Positions 18,137-26,312 of a DNA stretch of 64,000 bases are shown here, in pieces. The stretch spans positions 1-64,000 of the forward strand of contig JAJDNC010000070.1 in assembly GCA_022340865.1 (NCBI GenBank), read 5' to 3'. A program made the translations under genes and the position numbers. The notes beneath the pieces were generated by a model. That model was not told the DNA's origin, searched no databases, and saw only the letters and a list, made by a program, of their open reading frames with translations. The DNA comes from Gemmatimonadota bacterium (lineage in GTDB: Bacteria; Gemmatimonadota; Gemmatimonadetes; Longimicrobiales; Gaopeijiaceae). Position 1 is the first letter of the stretch. Every line of letters begins with the position of its first letter.

Positions 18137-18499
18137 TCAGAACAACAGCATCCCGGCGGCCGTCAGCAACACGGCCACCGCCAGCGCCCGGCGATGCACG
18201 GCTCGGGCCCGACTCCGAACGGCGACCAGCTCCTCGGGGTCCTCGATGGCCTGGGGGCCCTGGTCCAGATCGCGCAGACCGCGCGAGGCCAGGTTCACTC
18301 AGGTCCTCTCCCGGGCCTGGAGCCAGCCCAGGCCCCCGAGCCAGAAGGGCACGAAGGCCACGAGCCGCCAGGGGCGGGGCGCCCCCCACGCCACCAGCGC
18401 GGCGACGGTCGCCACACCGGCCGCCGCCGCCACGATGCCAAAGGTCCGGCGTTTCCGGACCCCCGCGGGGCCGATGTTCGGGGTGCCGGGCGCCGACAC
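18137..18499 (-). CDS. Putative selenoprotein: small two-helix membrane protein with in-frame TGA (Sec67)
   Basis: If TGA at 18301-18299 is read as selenocysteine, the frame from GTG 18499 to TGA 18139-18137 encodes 120 residues. Before the TGA are two likely membrane segments (about 20-38 and 44-60) ending GWLQARERT. After it comes VNLASRGLRDLDQG, a charged linker and a last hydrophobic segment (AVAVLLTAAGMLLF). The frame stays sensible on both sides. A SECIS-like hairpin follows at the correct distance. The GTG overlaps the stop of the upstream 35-codon ORF as TAGTG, so translation is probably coupled. Alternatives are a nonsense mutation of a Cys codon, or two separate small ORFs (18299-18499 and 18137-18298). 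I have an unverified impression of Cys at this position in relatives. Confidence 0.6.
18259..18293 (-). promoter_or_regulatory. bSECIS-like hairpin downstream of in-frame TGA
   Basis: Numbering from the base after TGA, CCTGG (+6 to +10) pairs with CCAGG (+36 to +40) and CGCGC (+14 to +18) pairs with GCGCG (+24 to +28). The apical loop is GGTCT at +19 to +23. Loop sequence and spacing equal those I recall for E. coli fdhF, and a T lies unpaired just below the upper stem, near where the bulged U is expected. This would recruit SelB. The pairing is read from sequence; the function is inferred. Confidence 0.6.
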
Positions 18500-18606
18500 T
18501 ACGGCTTGAACGAGTCGCGGCGCACCGACGTGACGGTGTACGCCGACTCGATGGCCGGGGCGGCGGTGGAGTCCGCCGTCACCTGGGTGGATTTCGAGGG
18601 GTCCAT
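18499..18606 (-). CDS. Small leader ORF, 35 aa, upstream of the TGA-containing gene
   Basis: The peptide begins MDPSKSTQVTADST and ends RRDSFKP. It has an excellent ribosome site (AGGAGGAG seven bases before the ATG) and its TAG shares one base with the GTG of the next gene. That gene has no ribosome site of its own, so this ORF probably delivers ribosomes to it. No family recognised; polar, Ser/Thr/Ala-rich, no signal peptide. Confidence 0.5.
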   Translation of the reverse strand: MDPSKSTQVTADSTAAPAIESAYTVTSVRRDSFKP

Positions 18607-18673
18607 GCGTGCTCTCCTCCTCGTCGCAGCATGGCCGTGTCGGTGGGTCGGGGTCAATGGGCCGGGGAGAAGC

Positions 18674-18701
18674 TGGACATATCAACATCCGTTGATATAT
18701 T
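18674..18701 (+). promoter_or_regulatory. Sigma70-like promoter with ArsR-type operator in its spacer
   Basis: TGGACA (18674-18679), a 16-base spacer and TATATT (18696-18701) each match the sigma70 consensus at five of six bases. The perfect inverted repeat ATATCAAC-N4-GTTGATAT (18679-18698) fills the spacer and overlaps the -10. This resembles ArsR/SmtB-family operators, which repress metalloid-resistance genes until arsenite binds. The genes downstream encode arsenic-type functions. No arsR is in the window. Confidence 0.65.
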
Positions 18702-18755
18702 CCGCCCGAGGTCCACGTCCCTGTCTCATCCCGTGCGCTTTCGGACGGAGCATCG

Positions 18756-18878
18756 TTGAGCCACTCCCGCGGTCGTGCCTCCGGTGGCCGCCTCTCGTCT
18801 CTGGACCGCTACCTCCCGTCGGGGATCTTCGCGGCCATGATCGGCGTGACGCCCGAGCCGGCGGCGCCGGAAGGCTGA
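18756..18878 (+). pseudogene. Remnant of ACR3-type arsenite transporter N-terminus
   Basis: A TTG-started 40-codon ORF reads LSSLDRYLPSGIFAAMIGV and then ends EPAAPEG before TGA. The first half resembles the start of ACR3 arsenite carriers (a short Ser/Leu-Asp-Arg-Tyr-Leu stretch followed by WIF-A-AMAxGV), which are normally ~350 aa. Almost the whole carrier is missing, so this looks like an internal deletion, leaving the promoter driving the next gene. The identification rests on about 20 residues. Confidence 0.4.
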
Positions 18879-18884
18879 GGCCGG

Positions 18885-19850
18885 ATGTTCCACGCCTTCG
18901 CCTGGTTCGCGGACCGCACCACGTACGGGGTGTTGGGCCTCGATGCCTCCACGCGCACGGCGGACGCCGTGCACTTCTTCGTGGACGACGTGACGAAGAT
19001 CTTCTTCCTGCTGGTGACGGTGATCTTCGTCATGGGCCTCTTCCGCTCGGCGCTCTCCCCCGAGCGGGTGCGCTCCTTCCTGGAGGGGCGCTCCCGGTGG
19101 GCGGCCTACGTCATGGCGGTGACGCTCGGGGCCGTCACCCCGTTCTGCTCGTGCTCCTCGGTTCCCCTCTTCATCGGCTTCGTGGAGGCCGGCATCCCGG
19201 TGGGAGCCACCATGGCCTTCCTCATCGCGTCCCCCATGATCAACGAGGTCGCGGTGACGCTCCTCCTCACCCTTCTCGGATGGAAGCTCACGCTTCTCTA
19301 CGTCGCCACAGGGTTGGCGGTGGGCGTCGCCGGGGGAGCGCTCGTCGATGCGCTGGGGCTGGAGCGGTGGGTGGAGGAATACGTCTGGAAGATCCGTGTC
19401 GGCGCGGCTCCGGGCGGCGCACGGCGTTTGTCCCCGCGTCAGCGAGCGGCCTTCGCGTGGGGCGAGGTGTCCGACATCGTGGGACGCATCTGGATGTACG
19501 TCCTGCTGGGCGTGGGCCTGGGAGCCGTTCTCCACGGCTATGTGCCGGAGGACTTCTTCGCGAGGTGGGCGGGCTCGTCCAACCCGTTCGCCGTGCCCCT
19601 GGCGGTGGTGGCCGGGGTTCCCATGTACGCCAACGCCACGGGGATCATTCCCGTGGCCGAGGCCCTGTTGGGGAAGGGCGTTCCCGTGGGGACGGTCCTC
19701 GCCCTGATGATGAGCGTGGTCGCGCTCTCCCTGCCCGAGATGATCATTCTCCGCAAGGTGCTGAAGGTCCGCATGCTGGGGTTCTTCGCCGCGTACCTGG
19801 CGGTGGCCTTCGTCACCGTAGGCTACCTTTTCAATGTCTTCTGGGTGTAG
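18885..19850 (+). CDS. ArsP/DUF318-family permease
   Basis: Predicted 321 aa with eight or more hydrophobic segments. The signature TPFCSCSSVPLFIGF near residue 85 and a second half-repeat VPMYANATGIIPVAEALL are typical of the PF03773 permeases. Characterised members include ArsP, which exports trivalent organoarsenicals through conserved Cys; others handle metals. The gene lies six bases after the ACR3 remnant under an ArsR-type operator and before a thioredoxin-like gene often found with this permease. Organoarsenical or related metalloid efflux is the best guess. Confidence 0.85.
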   Translation: MFHAFAWFADRTTYGVLGLDASTRTADAVHFFVDDVTKIFFLLVTVIFVMGLFRSALSPERVRSFLEGRSRWAAYVMAVTLGAVTPFCSCSSVPLFIGFVEAGIPVGATMAFLIASPMINEVAVTLLLTLLGWKLTLLYVATGLAVGVAGGALVDALGLERWVEEYVWKIRVGAAPGGARRLSPRQRAAFAWGEVSDIVGRIWMYVLLGVGLGAVLHGYVPEDFFARWAGSSNPFAVPLAVVAGVPMYANATGIIPVAEALLGKGVPVGTVLALMMSVVALSLPEMIILRKVLKVRMLGFFAAYLAVAFVTVGYLFNVFWV

Positions 19851-19865
19851 GGAGTGGATCGAGGA

Positions 19866-20105
19866 ATGAAGCAGATCAAGGTGCTGGGCTCCGGGTGCCG
19901 GAGCTGCGAGCTCACCGCGAAGCTTCTGGAGGACGAGGCTCGTGCGCTGGGCGTGGACGTAGCGGTGGACAAGGTCACCGACATGGGGGAGATCATGTCC
20001 TACGGCGTCCTCGAGACACCGGGGGTGGTGGTGGACGGACACGTCGTCCACGCCGGGGGCGTGCCGCGCCACCAGGCCGTGCGGGACTGGCTCCTGGGAC
20101 CGTGA
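19866..20105 (+). CDS. Thioredoxin-like small protein (redox-active disulfide protein 2 type)
   Basis: Predicted 79 aa. The ATG at 19866 gives the usual start KQIKVLGSGCRSCELTAKLL with a CxxC active site at residues 10-13. A cis-Pro-like ETPGVVVDGHVVHAGGVP follows. These mini-thioredoxins commonly sit beside DUF318 permeases and may reduce the permease or its substrate. It is 15 bases downstream of the permease and clearly in the same operon. Confidence 0.85.
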   Translation: MKQIKVLGSGCRSCELTAKLLEDEARALGVDVAVDKVTDMGEIMSYGVLETPGVVVDGHVVHAGGVPRHQAVRDWLLGP

Positions 20106-20157
20106 GCGGGCGTCGAAGGCACCGGACGGCGCCGACTCGTCACCGTGCGGTGTCACG

Positions 20158-21288
20158 ATGAGCGAGACGGCTCGCACGACAACGGGGGCGGCCGCCCGCG
20201 ACGCATCCGAGCGCGCGCGCGTTCTCGTGTTCGACGGCCACAACGACACCGTCACGCACATCCACAATGCGTCCGCCGAAGACACGCGTACGTTCCTGGA
20301 GCGTAGCGAACGGGGTCACATAGACCTCCCGCGCGCCCGGGAGGGGGGCCTGGGCGGGGGCATCTTCGCCATCTTCACGGCTTCCCCGGCGTGGGAGCGG
20401 ACCATGCGCCCCATGGTGGGCGCCGACGGCTTGGAGATCCCCGGAAGCCGGGTCGCGGACCTGCCGCCTCGCCTGCCTCGGCGACGCGCCCTGACCTATA
20501 CCCTCTCGGTGATGTCGGACGTGCTCCGGCTGGAGGCGGAGGCTTCGGGAAGGGTGGAGGTCGTGCGTACCGCGGCACGGCTTCGCCGCTGTCTCGCCGA
20601 CGGCATCTTCGCCGTCGTGTTGCACATCGAGGGGGCGGAGGCCATCGACACGCGCCTGGAAACGCTGGACGTCTTCCATGCGGCGGGCCTGCGCTCCCTC
20701 GGCCTGGTGTGGAGCCGGCCCAACGCCTTCGCCCACGGCGTCCCCTTCGACTTTCCTCGGGCCCCCGACACCGGTCCCGGTCTCACGGCCGCCGGCAAGC
20801 GCCTGGTGCGGGCGTGCAATCGGCTGGGCGTTCTCGTGGACCTGTCGCACCTGAACGAGGCGGGCTTCTGGGACGTCTCCCGGACCAGCGCCGCGCCGCT
20901 GGTGGCGACGCACTCGTGCGCATGGGCGCTGGCCTCGTCGCCGAGGAACCTCACCGACGCGCAGCTCGACGCCATCGGTGCCAGCGGTGGCATCGTGGGG
21001 GTCAACTTCCACAAGGGCTTCCTGCGAGAGGACGGAGACCCGGACGCGCCGACCTCGTTGGTGGAGATCGTCCGTCATGTCCGCTACGTCGCGGACCGCA
21101 TCGGCGTGGAGCACGTGGGCCTGGGCTCGGACTTTGACGGCGCGAACATGCCCGACGATCTCGGTGACGTGAGCCGCCTCCCGTCTCTGGTGGAGGCCCT
21201 CCGCGAGGCGGGCTTCGGGGAGAGCGACCTGCGTGCGGTGGCCCACGGGAACTGGGTGCGCGTCCTCGAGGAGACGTGGGGGGGATGA
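20158..21288 (+). CDS. Membrane-dipeptidase family (M19) hydrolase
   Basis: Predicted 376 aa. Zinc-site motifs of the renal dipeptidase family appear in order: FDGHNDT near residue 25, VVLHIEGAEAI, DLSHLNEAGFWDV, VATHSCAWAL and VGLGSDFDG. It lacks a signal peptide, so it is probably cytoplasmic and cleaves dipeptides or related amides. It sits inside the arsenic-type gene run and its stop overlaps the ArsC-like start (ATGA), so it may belong functionally, though this could be simple operon packing. Confidence 0.88.
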   Translation: MSETARTTTGAAARDASERARVLVFDGHNDTVTHIHNASAEDTRTFLERSERGHIDLPRAREGGLGGGIFAIFTASPAWERTMRPMVGADGLEIPGSRVADLPPRLPRRRALTYTLSVMSDVLRLEAEASGRVEVVRTAARLRRCLADGIFAVVLHIEGAEAIDTRLETLDVFHAAGLRSLGLVWSRPNAFAHGVPFDFPRAPDTGPGLTAAGKRLVRACNRLGVLVDLSHLNEAGFWDVSRTSAAPLVATHSCAWALASSPRNLTDAQLDAIGASGGIVGVNFHKGFLREDGDPDAPTSLVEIVRHVRYVADRIGVEHVGLGSDFDGANMPDDLGDVSRLPSLVEALREAGFGESDLRAVAHGNWVRVLEETWGG

Positions 21289-21800
21289 GGGGCGAGCCGG
21301 AAGGGAGAGCCGACGACCGGGGACGGGCCGACCAGGCTCCGCAGGGGAAGGCCCGCGCGGCGGAGCCAGCCTGGATGGCTGAGGCCCGGAGCCTGCGCGC
21401 GGCAGCGCCGAAGCACGTCCTCTTCCTGTGCGTGGCCAACTCCGCCCGCAGCCAGATGGCTGAGGGAATCGCGCGCGCCCTGGCGCCGGAAGGCGTGAAG
21501 GTGTCTTCGGCGGGATCGAACCCGTCGTCGGTGCGAGCGGAGGCCGTGGCGGTGCTCCGCGAGATCGGCATCGACATCTCGGCGCACCGCTCGAAGGGTG
21601 TCGGGGAGATCGACGCGTCCGTGGACGCCGTGGTGACGCTGTGCGCCGAGGAGGTCTGCCCGGTGTGGCTGGGATCGGCCCACCGCGTGCACTGGGGCCT
21701 TCCGGATCCTGCGGCCGTGGACGGAGAGGGGCGGCTGCAGGCCTTCAGGAACGTCCGGGACGAGCTGAGGCGCAGGCTCCAGCTGGTCTTCGGGGCCTGA
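21285..21800 (+). CDS. ArsC-like arsenate reductase / low-molecular-weight phosphotyrosine phosphatase
   Basis: Predicted 171 aa from the ATG overlapping the M19 stop; the first ~40 residues are a disordered extension. The P-loop CVANSARSQ gives the C(x)5R nucleophile Cys49 and Arg55. The later pair in LCAEEVCPVW (Cys120, Cys125) corresponds to the relay cysteines of thioredoxin-coupled ArsC rather than plain phosphatases. It would reduce arsenate to arsenite with electrons from thioredoxin. The arsenic-type context supports this. Confidence 0.82.
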   Translation: MRGEPEGRADDRGRADQAPQGKARAAEPAWMAEARSLRAAAPKHVLFLCVANSARSQMAEGIARALAPEGVKVSSAGSNPSSVRAEAVAVLREIGIDISAHRSKGVGEIDASVDAVVTLCAEEVCPVWLGSAHRVHWGLPDPAAVDGEGRLQAFRNVRDELRRRLQLVFGA

Positions 21801-21899
21801 AGCCCGCGATGCCCGCGGCGGGTGCCGTGGGGCGCGGCGGCCACGACCTCCTGGTGCTTCTCCCTGTTCCTCGCGTCGCGCGGGCTTAGCTTTCCGCGT

Positions 21900-23477
21900 A
21901 TGACGCAGACCGCCCGCGCCGCGAAGCGCATCCTCTGGGTCGACGACGAGATCGACCTGCTGCGCCCTCACCTGCTCTTTCTCCAGGCCCGGGGCTATCA
22001 TGTCGACGCGATCTCCAACGGCGACGACGCGCTGACGCTCCTCAGGGAGAACCCCTACGACCTGGTCCTCCTGGACGAGCAGATGCCGGGCCGCCGCGGC
22101 CTCGAGGTGCTGGAGCTCCTCCGCCGCCACGATCCCCACGCCCGGGTGGTCATGGTCACCAAGTCCGAAGAGGACCGTACCATGACCGAAGCCATCGGCC
22201 GGCGGGTGGACGACTACCTGGTGAAGCCCACCAGCCCGCGGCAGGTGCTTTCGGTGGTGACCCGCATCCTGGAGGGATCGTCCATCCGCCAGCAGCAGGT
22301 GGCGCAGGACTTCGCCGCCCGCTTCGCGCGCCTCTCCTTGAAGCGCCAGGACGCGGGCACGCCCGGCGACTTCGCCTCGGTCTTCACCGAGCTCGTGGAC
22401 TGGCACATCCGCCTGGAGGGCTCCGGCGAGGACAACCTCCTGGACACCGTCCGCTCCATGATGGTGGATCTGCGTCGCGACTTCGGTCCCTGGGTCGTGC
22501 ACGAGTATCCGAGGTGGATGCGTGGCGCCGCCGACCGCCCCCGTCTCTCGGTGGACCTGGTGAAGGACTTCCTGCTGCCGTGGCTCGGCACCGACCCGGT
22601 GTTCTTCGTCGTGCTGGACTGCATGCGTCTGGATCAGTGGCGGGTCATGACGCCGCTGCTGGCGCCCTTCTTCGAGATCGAGGAGTCGTACCACTACTCC
22701 ATTCTGCCCACGGCCACGCCGTACGCCCGCAACGCCATCTTCAGCGGGCTCTTTCCCGACGAGATCTCCCGGCGGAACCCGGGCTGGTGGGACTCCTCGG
22801 ACGACGAGGGCAGCCTGAACGCGTTCGAGGACCGCCTCCTCACGGAGCAGCTCCGACGCCTCACGGGCCGGCGAGTGCCGGTGCACTACGAGAAGATCTT
22901 CTCGGACCGCGAGGCCGACGCCGTGCGCGCCCGGGTGAACGCGGCCCTGAAGACGGAGGGCGGCGTCATCGCGCTGGTCTTCAACTTCGTGGACCTCATG
23001 ACCCACGGCCGCTCCGAGTCGCCCATCCTCATGGAGGTGGCCAAGGACGAAGCAGCGCTGAGAGACCTGACCCGTGCGTGGTTCGAGCGCTCCACGGCCT
23101 ACCAGGTGCTGGAGGAAGCCGCGCGCGCGGGACATCGGGTGATCTTCACCACGGACCACGGCTCCATCCTGTGCCAGCGCCCGGCCACGGTCTTCGCCCG
23201 ACGCGACGCCACCAGCAACCTGCGCTACAAGTTCGGCCAGGATCTCCGCGCCGAAGGCGCGGCAACGGCGTTCGCCACGCGGGACGAGAAGGACCTGCGC
23301 CTCCCCTCGGGTCGCCTGGGCATGACCTACATGCTGGCCATGGAGGACCACTTCTTCGTATATCCGACCAAGCTGCGCGAGTACCAGGCGCGCTACCGCA
23401 ACTCGTTCCTCCACGGTGGCATCAGCCCCGAGGAGATGATCGTGCCGGTGGCGTGCCTCACGCCCCGTCCACGGTAG
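21900..23477 (+). CDS. PorX-like response regulator with PglZ/alkaline-phosphatase-type domain
   Basis: Predicted 525 aa. The ATG at 21900 removes an unlikely extension. The receiver domain has acidic pair D15-D16, phospho-acceptor D59 (LVLLDEQMPG) and K109 (YLVKPTSP). The rest is a PglZ-type metal-dependent phosphoesterase with VVLDCMRLDQW, a TATPYARNAIF nucleophile region and TTDHGS. PorX controls the type IX secretion system in Bacteroidota and hydrolyses cyclic and linear oligonucleotides. Here it heads an envelope-lipid operon rather than secretion genes. Its cognate kinase is not in the window. Confidence 0.85.
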   Translation: MTQTARAAKRILWVDDEIDLLRPHLLFLQARGYHVDAISNGDDALTLLRENPYDLVLLDEQMPGRRGLEVLELLRRHDPHARVVMVTKSEEDRTMTEAIGRRVDDYLVKPTSPRQVLSVVTRILEGSSIRQQQVAQDFAARFARLSLKRQDAGTPGDFASVFTELVDWHIRLEGSGEDNLLDTVRSMMVDLRRDFGPWVVHEYPRWMRGAADRPRLSVDLVKDFLLPWLGTDPVFFVVLDCMRLDQWRVMTPLLAPFFEIEESYHYSILPTATPYARNAIFSGLFPDEISRRNPGWWDSSDDEGSLNAFEDRLLTEQLRRLTGRRVPVHYEKIFSDREADAVRARVNAALKTEGGVIALVFNFVDLMTHGRSESPILMEVAKDEAALRDLTRAWFERSTAYQVLEEAARAGHRVIFTTDHGSILCQRPATVFARRDATSNLRYKFGQDLRAEGAATAFATRDEKDLRLPSGRLGMTYMLAMEDHFFVYPTKLREYQARYRNSFLHGGISPEEMIVPVACLTPRPR

Positions 23478-23485
23478 ACTCCGAC

Positions 23486-25312
23486 GTGCTCTATCGTCGC
23501 ATCCTGGGATTCCTGAAGCCGCACGCTCGCGTGGCGACGGCGGCCGTGCTGGCGACGTTCGTGTTCTCGGCTCTGGACGCCGTCTCGTACGTGCTCCTCA
23601 TCCCGTTCATGCAGGCGCTCTTCATGAGGGGCAGCATGCCCATGAAGGTGCACAGCGAGCGCATCCAGCACCTGCTGGACGCCACGGTCTACCGCTTCGT
23701 GGACATGCATGGGGATCCACTGGTGGCGGTGGGGCGGATCATCCTCCTGATGATCATCCTGCTGGCGGTGAAGAACGTCTTCGACTTCACCCGCGCCTAC
23801 CTGGTGGCGCGGACGGAGCAGGGCGTGAACCGCGACCTGCGCAACCGGGTCTACGACCACGTCCTGGATCTGGACCTGGCCTTCTTCAGCCAGGTGCGCA
23901 TGGGTCAGATCGTGAGCCGGCTCACCACCGAGATCGAGCAGCTCCGCACGCTGGTGACGTCGCAGCTGTCCGCGATGGTATCGGCGTTCTTCGCCGTCGT
24001 CACCACCGTCTGCTTCATGATCCTGCTGTCGACGAAGCTGACGGTGACGGCGCTCGTCGTGGTTCCCCTCGCCATGCTCATCTGGTGGCCCTTCCTCAAG
24101 CGTCTGCGCCGGGGCGATCGCCGCGTGCTCCATCTGGGTGGCGAGGTGAACGCCCACATCCAGGAGACGCTCTCGGGCATCCGCCTGGTGAAGTCGGCGT
24201 CCGCAGAGGACCGGGAGCGCAGCCGCTTCCACGGGCTCAACGCCGACTACTTCCGCAACTTCATGCGCACGACGAAGCTCCGCTCCCTGGCGCCTCCGAT
24301 GACGGAGATGATGGCGGCCATCGGTACCATGGCGCTCCTCTGGGTGGGGGCGCGGGAGGTGGTCCACGGTGCCCTCTCCGGCGCGGAGTTCGTGGCCTTC
24401 CTCGCGCTCTCCCTCAAGCTCTTCGCCCCGGTGAAGAACGTGGCCAAGTTCCCGGCCATGGCCCAACCCGGGCTGGTGGCCGCCGAGCGGGTCTTCGAGT
24501 TCCTGGACGCACCGGTGGAGATCCGGGACCGTTCCGGGGCCCGTCCGTTCCCGGGGCTGGAGCGGGAGATCACCTTCGAGCACGTCTCCTTCTCGTACCG
24601 TCCGGGAGAGTCCGTGCTGGAGGACGTGTCCTTCACGGTGCCCAGGGGCTCGGTGGTGGCCCTGGTGGGCTCCTCGGGGGCGGGCAAGAGCACCGTGGTG
24701 GACCTCCTGGGGCGCTTCTTCGAGGTGACCGACGGACGCATCGCCGTCGACGGCGTGGACATCCGGGACATCCGCATCAAGGAGCTGCGGGCCCAGCTGG
24801 GCATCGTCTCCCAGGAGACCGTCCTCTTCCACGACACCGTGCGGGCCAACATCGCCTACGGCCGGGACGGGGTGACGCCCGACGAGGACATAGTCATCGC
24901 GGCGAAGGCCGCCAACGCCCACGACTTCGTGTCGCAGATGCCCCAGGGGTACGACACGGTGGTGGGAGAGCGGGGCACCGAGATCTCCGGCGGTCAGCGA
25001 CAGCGGATCGCCATCGCCCGCGCCATCCTCAGGGACCCCCCGATCCTCATCTTCGACGAGGCGACCAGCGCGCTGGACACGGAATCCGAGCGGCTGGTGC
25101 AGGCGGCCATCGAGCGACTGCTCAGCGGACGCACGGTGTTCGTGATCGCGCACCGCCTCTCCACGGTGCAGCGGGCCGATCAGATCCTGGTGCTGTCCGG
25201 AGGCCGCATCGTCGAGCGCGGCAACCATGCCACCCTGTTGGCGGGGAACGGGTTCTACCGGCGCCTCTACGAGCTCCAGTTCGAGGGCAGTCCCGAGCTC
25301 TCCGCGCCGTGA
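23486..25312 (+). CDS. MsbA-like ABC exporter (fused membrane and ATPase domains)
   Basis: Predicted 608 aa from a GTG eight bases after the porX-like stop. Six membrane helices in residues ~15-310 are followed by an ATPase with Walker A GSSGAGKST, Q-loop, signature ISGGQRQR, Walker B ILIFDEATSALD and H-loop IAHRLST. Length and order match MsbA, the inner-membrane flippase for lipid A. The next gene is a lipid A acyltransferase homolog, joined by a GTGA overlap, which supports an LPS role; other multidrug or glycolipid exporters share this architecture. Confidence 0.85.
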   Translation: MLYRRILGFLKPHARVATAAVLATFVFSALDAVSYVLLIPFMQALFMRGSMPMKVHSERIQHLLDATVYRFVDMHGDPLVAVGRIILLMIILLAVKNVFDFTRAYLVARTEQGVNRDLRNRVYDHVLDLDLAFFSQVRMGQIVSRLTTEIEQLRTLVTSQLSAMVSAFFAVVTTVCFMILLSTKLTVTALVVVPLAMLIWWPFLKRLRRGDRRVLHLGGEVNAHIQETLSGIRLVKSASAEDRERSRFHGLNADYFRNFMRTTKLRSLAPPMTEMMAAIGTMALLWVGAREVVHGALSGAEFVAFLALSLKLFAPVKNVAKFPAMAQPGLVAAERVFEFLDAPVEIRDRSGARPFPGLEREITFEHVSFSYRPGESVLEDVSFTVPRGSVVALVGSSGAGKSTVVDLLGRFFEVTDGRIAVDGVDIRDIRIKELRAQLGIVSQETVLFHDTVRANIAYGRDGVTPDEDIVIAAKAANAHDFVSQMPQGYDTVVGERGTEISGGQRQRIAIARAILRDPPILIFDEATSALDTESERLVQAAIERLLSGRTVFVIAHRLSTVQRADQILVLSGGRIVERGNHATLLAGNGFYRRLYELQFEGSPELSAP

Positions 25313-26223
25313 GCGGAACGCTCGGGCATCGCCTGGAGCACGCTGGCTTCCGCGTCCTGTCGTCCCTGCTGCTGGCGCTTCCCGAAACGGTGGCCCTGGG
25401 CGTCGGGGCGGTGCTGGGATGGCTGACGGGCACCGTGCTCCGGATCCGGCGCCGGGACGTGGACGCACACCTCGCGCTGGCCTTCCCCGACGCGAGCCCC
25501 GCCTGGCGGCGGAGCGTGGCTCGGGGCAGCTACGTGCACCTGGGGCGCGAGGGGGTGGCCATGTTCCGTCTCGCCAGCCTGGACCGGGAGGCGGTGGTGG
25601 CGCGAACGGAGGTCGTGGGTCTGGAACCCGTGTCGGCGGCGGTACGGGCGGGCACGGGCGCCCTGGTGGTCACCGGTCACATCGGCAACTGGGAGATCGG
25701 TGCCGCGGCGCTGGCGGCGAGGGGGCTCCCCTTTGACGTCGTGGCCAAGGGCATGGCCAACGAGGCGTTCGAGCGGGACCTGGTGGCGGCCCGGGAGCGC
25801 CTCGGTCTGCGTGTCGTCGACATGGGACGTGCGCCACGGGAGGTGTTTCGGTCTCTGCGGGCCGGACACCTGGTGGGGTTGGTGGCGGACCAGAACGCCG
25901 GCGCCGGCGGGGTCTTCGTGCCGTTCTTCGGGAAGGTGGCGTCCACGGCCCGGGGGCCTGCTCTCTTCGCCCTGCGCACCGGTGGTCCCATGTTCCTCGG
26001 CCTGTCCCTCCGGATCCCCGGGCGCGGGATGCGTTACCGGGTGACCCTCCGACCTCTTCCCGTTGAGGGGACGGGGGACCTGGAAGCCGACATCCTGCGC
26101 ATCACCGGGGCGCATACCGCCGCCCTGGAGGAAGCCGTACGTACGGTGCCCGAGCAGTATTTCTGGCAGCACCGCCGATGGAAGACGCGTCCCCCGGAAC
26201 CGCCTCCGAAGGGTCCGGTATAA
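25309..26223 (+). CDS. LpxL/HtrB-family lipid A acyltransferase-like protein
   Basis: Predicted 304 aa from a GTG overlapping the ABC transporter stop. One N-terminal hydrophobic segment precedes the acyltransferase catalytic motif HIGNWE (His124, Glu129). Later motifs are VADQNAGAGGVFVPFFG and EQYFWQHRRWK, both standard in late acyltransferases that add secondary acyl chains to lipid A at the inner membrane. Operon position after the MsbA-like exporter supports lipid A assembly. Confidence 0.87.
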   Translation: MSGTLGHRLEHAGFRVLSSLLLALPETVALGVGAVLGWLTGTVLRIRRRDVDAHLALAFPDASPAWRRSVARGSYVHLGREGVAMFRLASLDREAVVARTEVVGLEPVSAAVRAGTGALVVTGHIGNWEIGAAALAARGLPFDVVAKGMANEAFERDLVAARERLGLRVVDMGRAPREVFRSLRAGHLVGLVADQNAGAGGVFVPFFGKVASTARGPALFALRTGGPMFLGLSLRIPGRGMRYRVTLRPLPVEGTGDLEADILRITGAHTAALEEAVRTVPEQYFWQHRRWKTRPPEPPPKGPV

Positions 26224-26312
26224 GAGGGTCCACCGGGCCGGTGGCGCCCGCCTAGAGGGCCTTCGGGCGCCCCGGCCGACTCGTAGGGTCATACCCGAGA
26301 GCAGATCTTCTC

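Noticed and set aside
18299-18688. Reading 18299-18688 as a normal 129-aa protein
   Set aside because: The first 63 codons overlap the 35-codon ORF and intergenic DNA without protein character; the credible start is GTG 18499, and the frame continues past the TGA.
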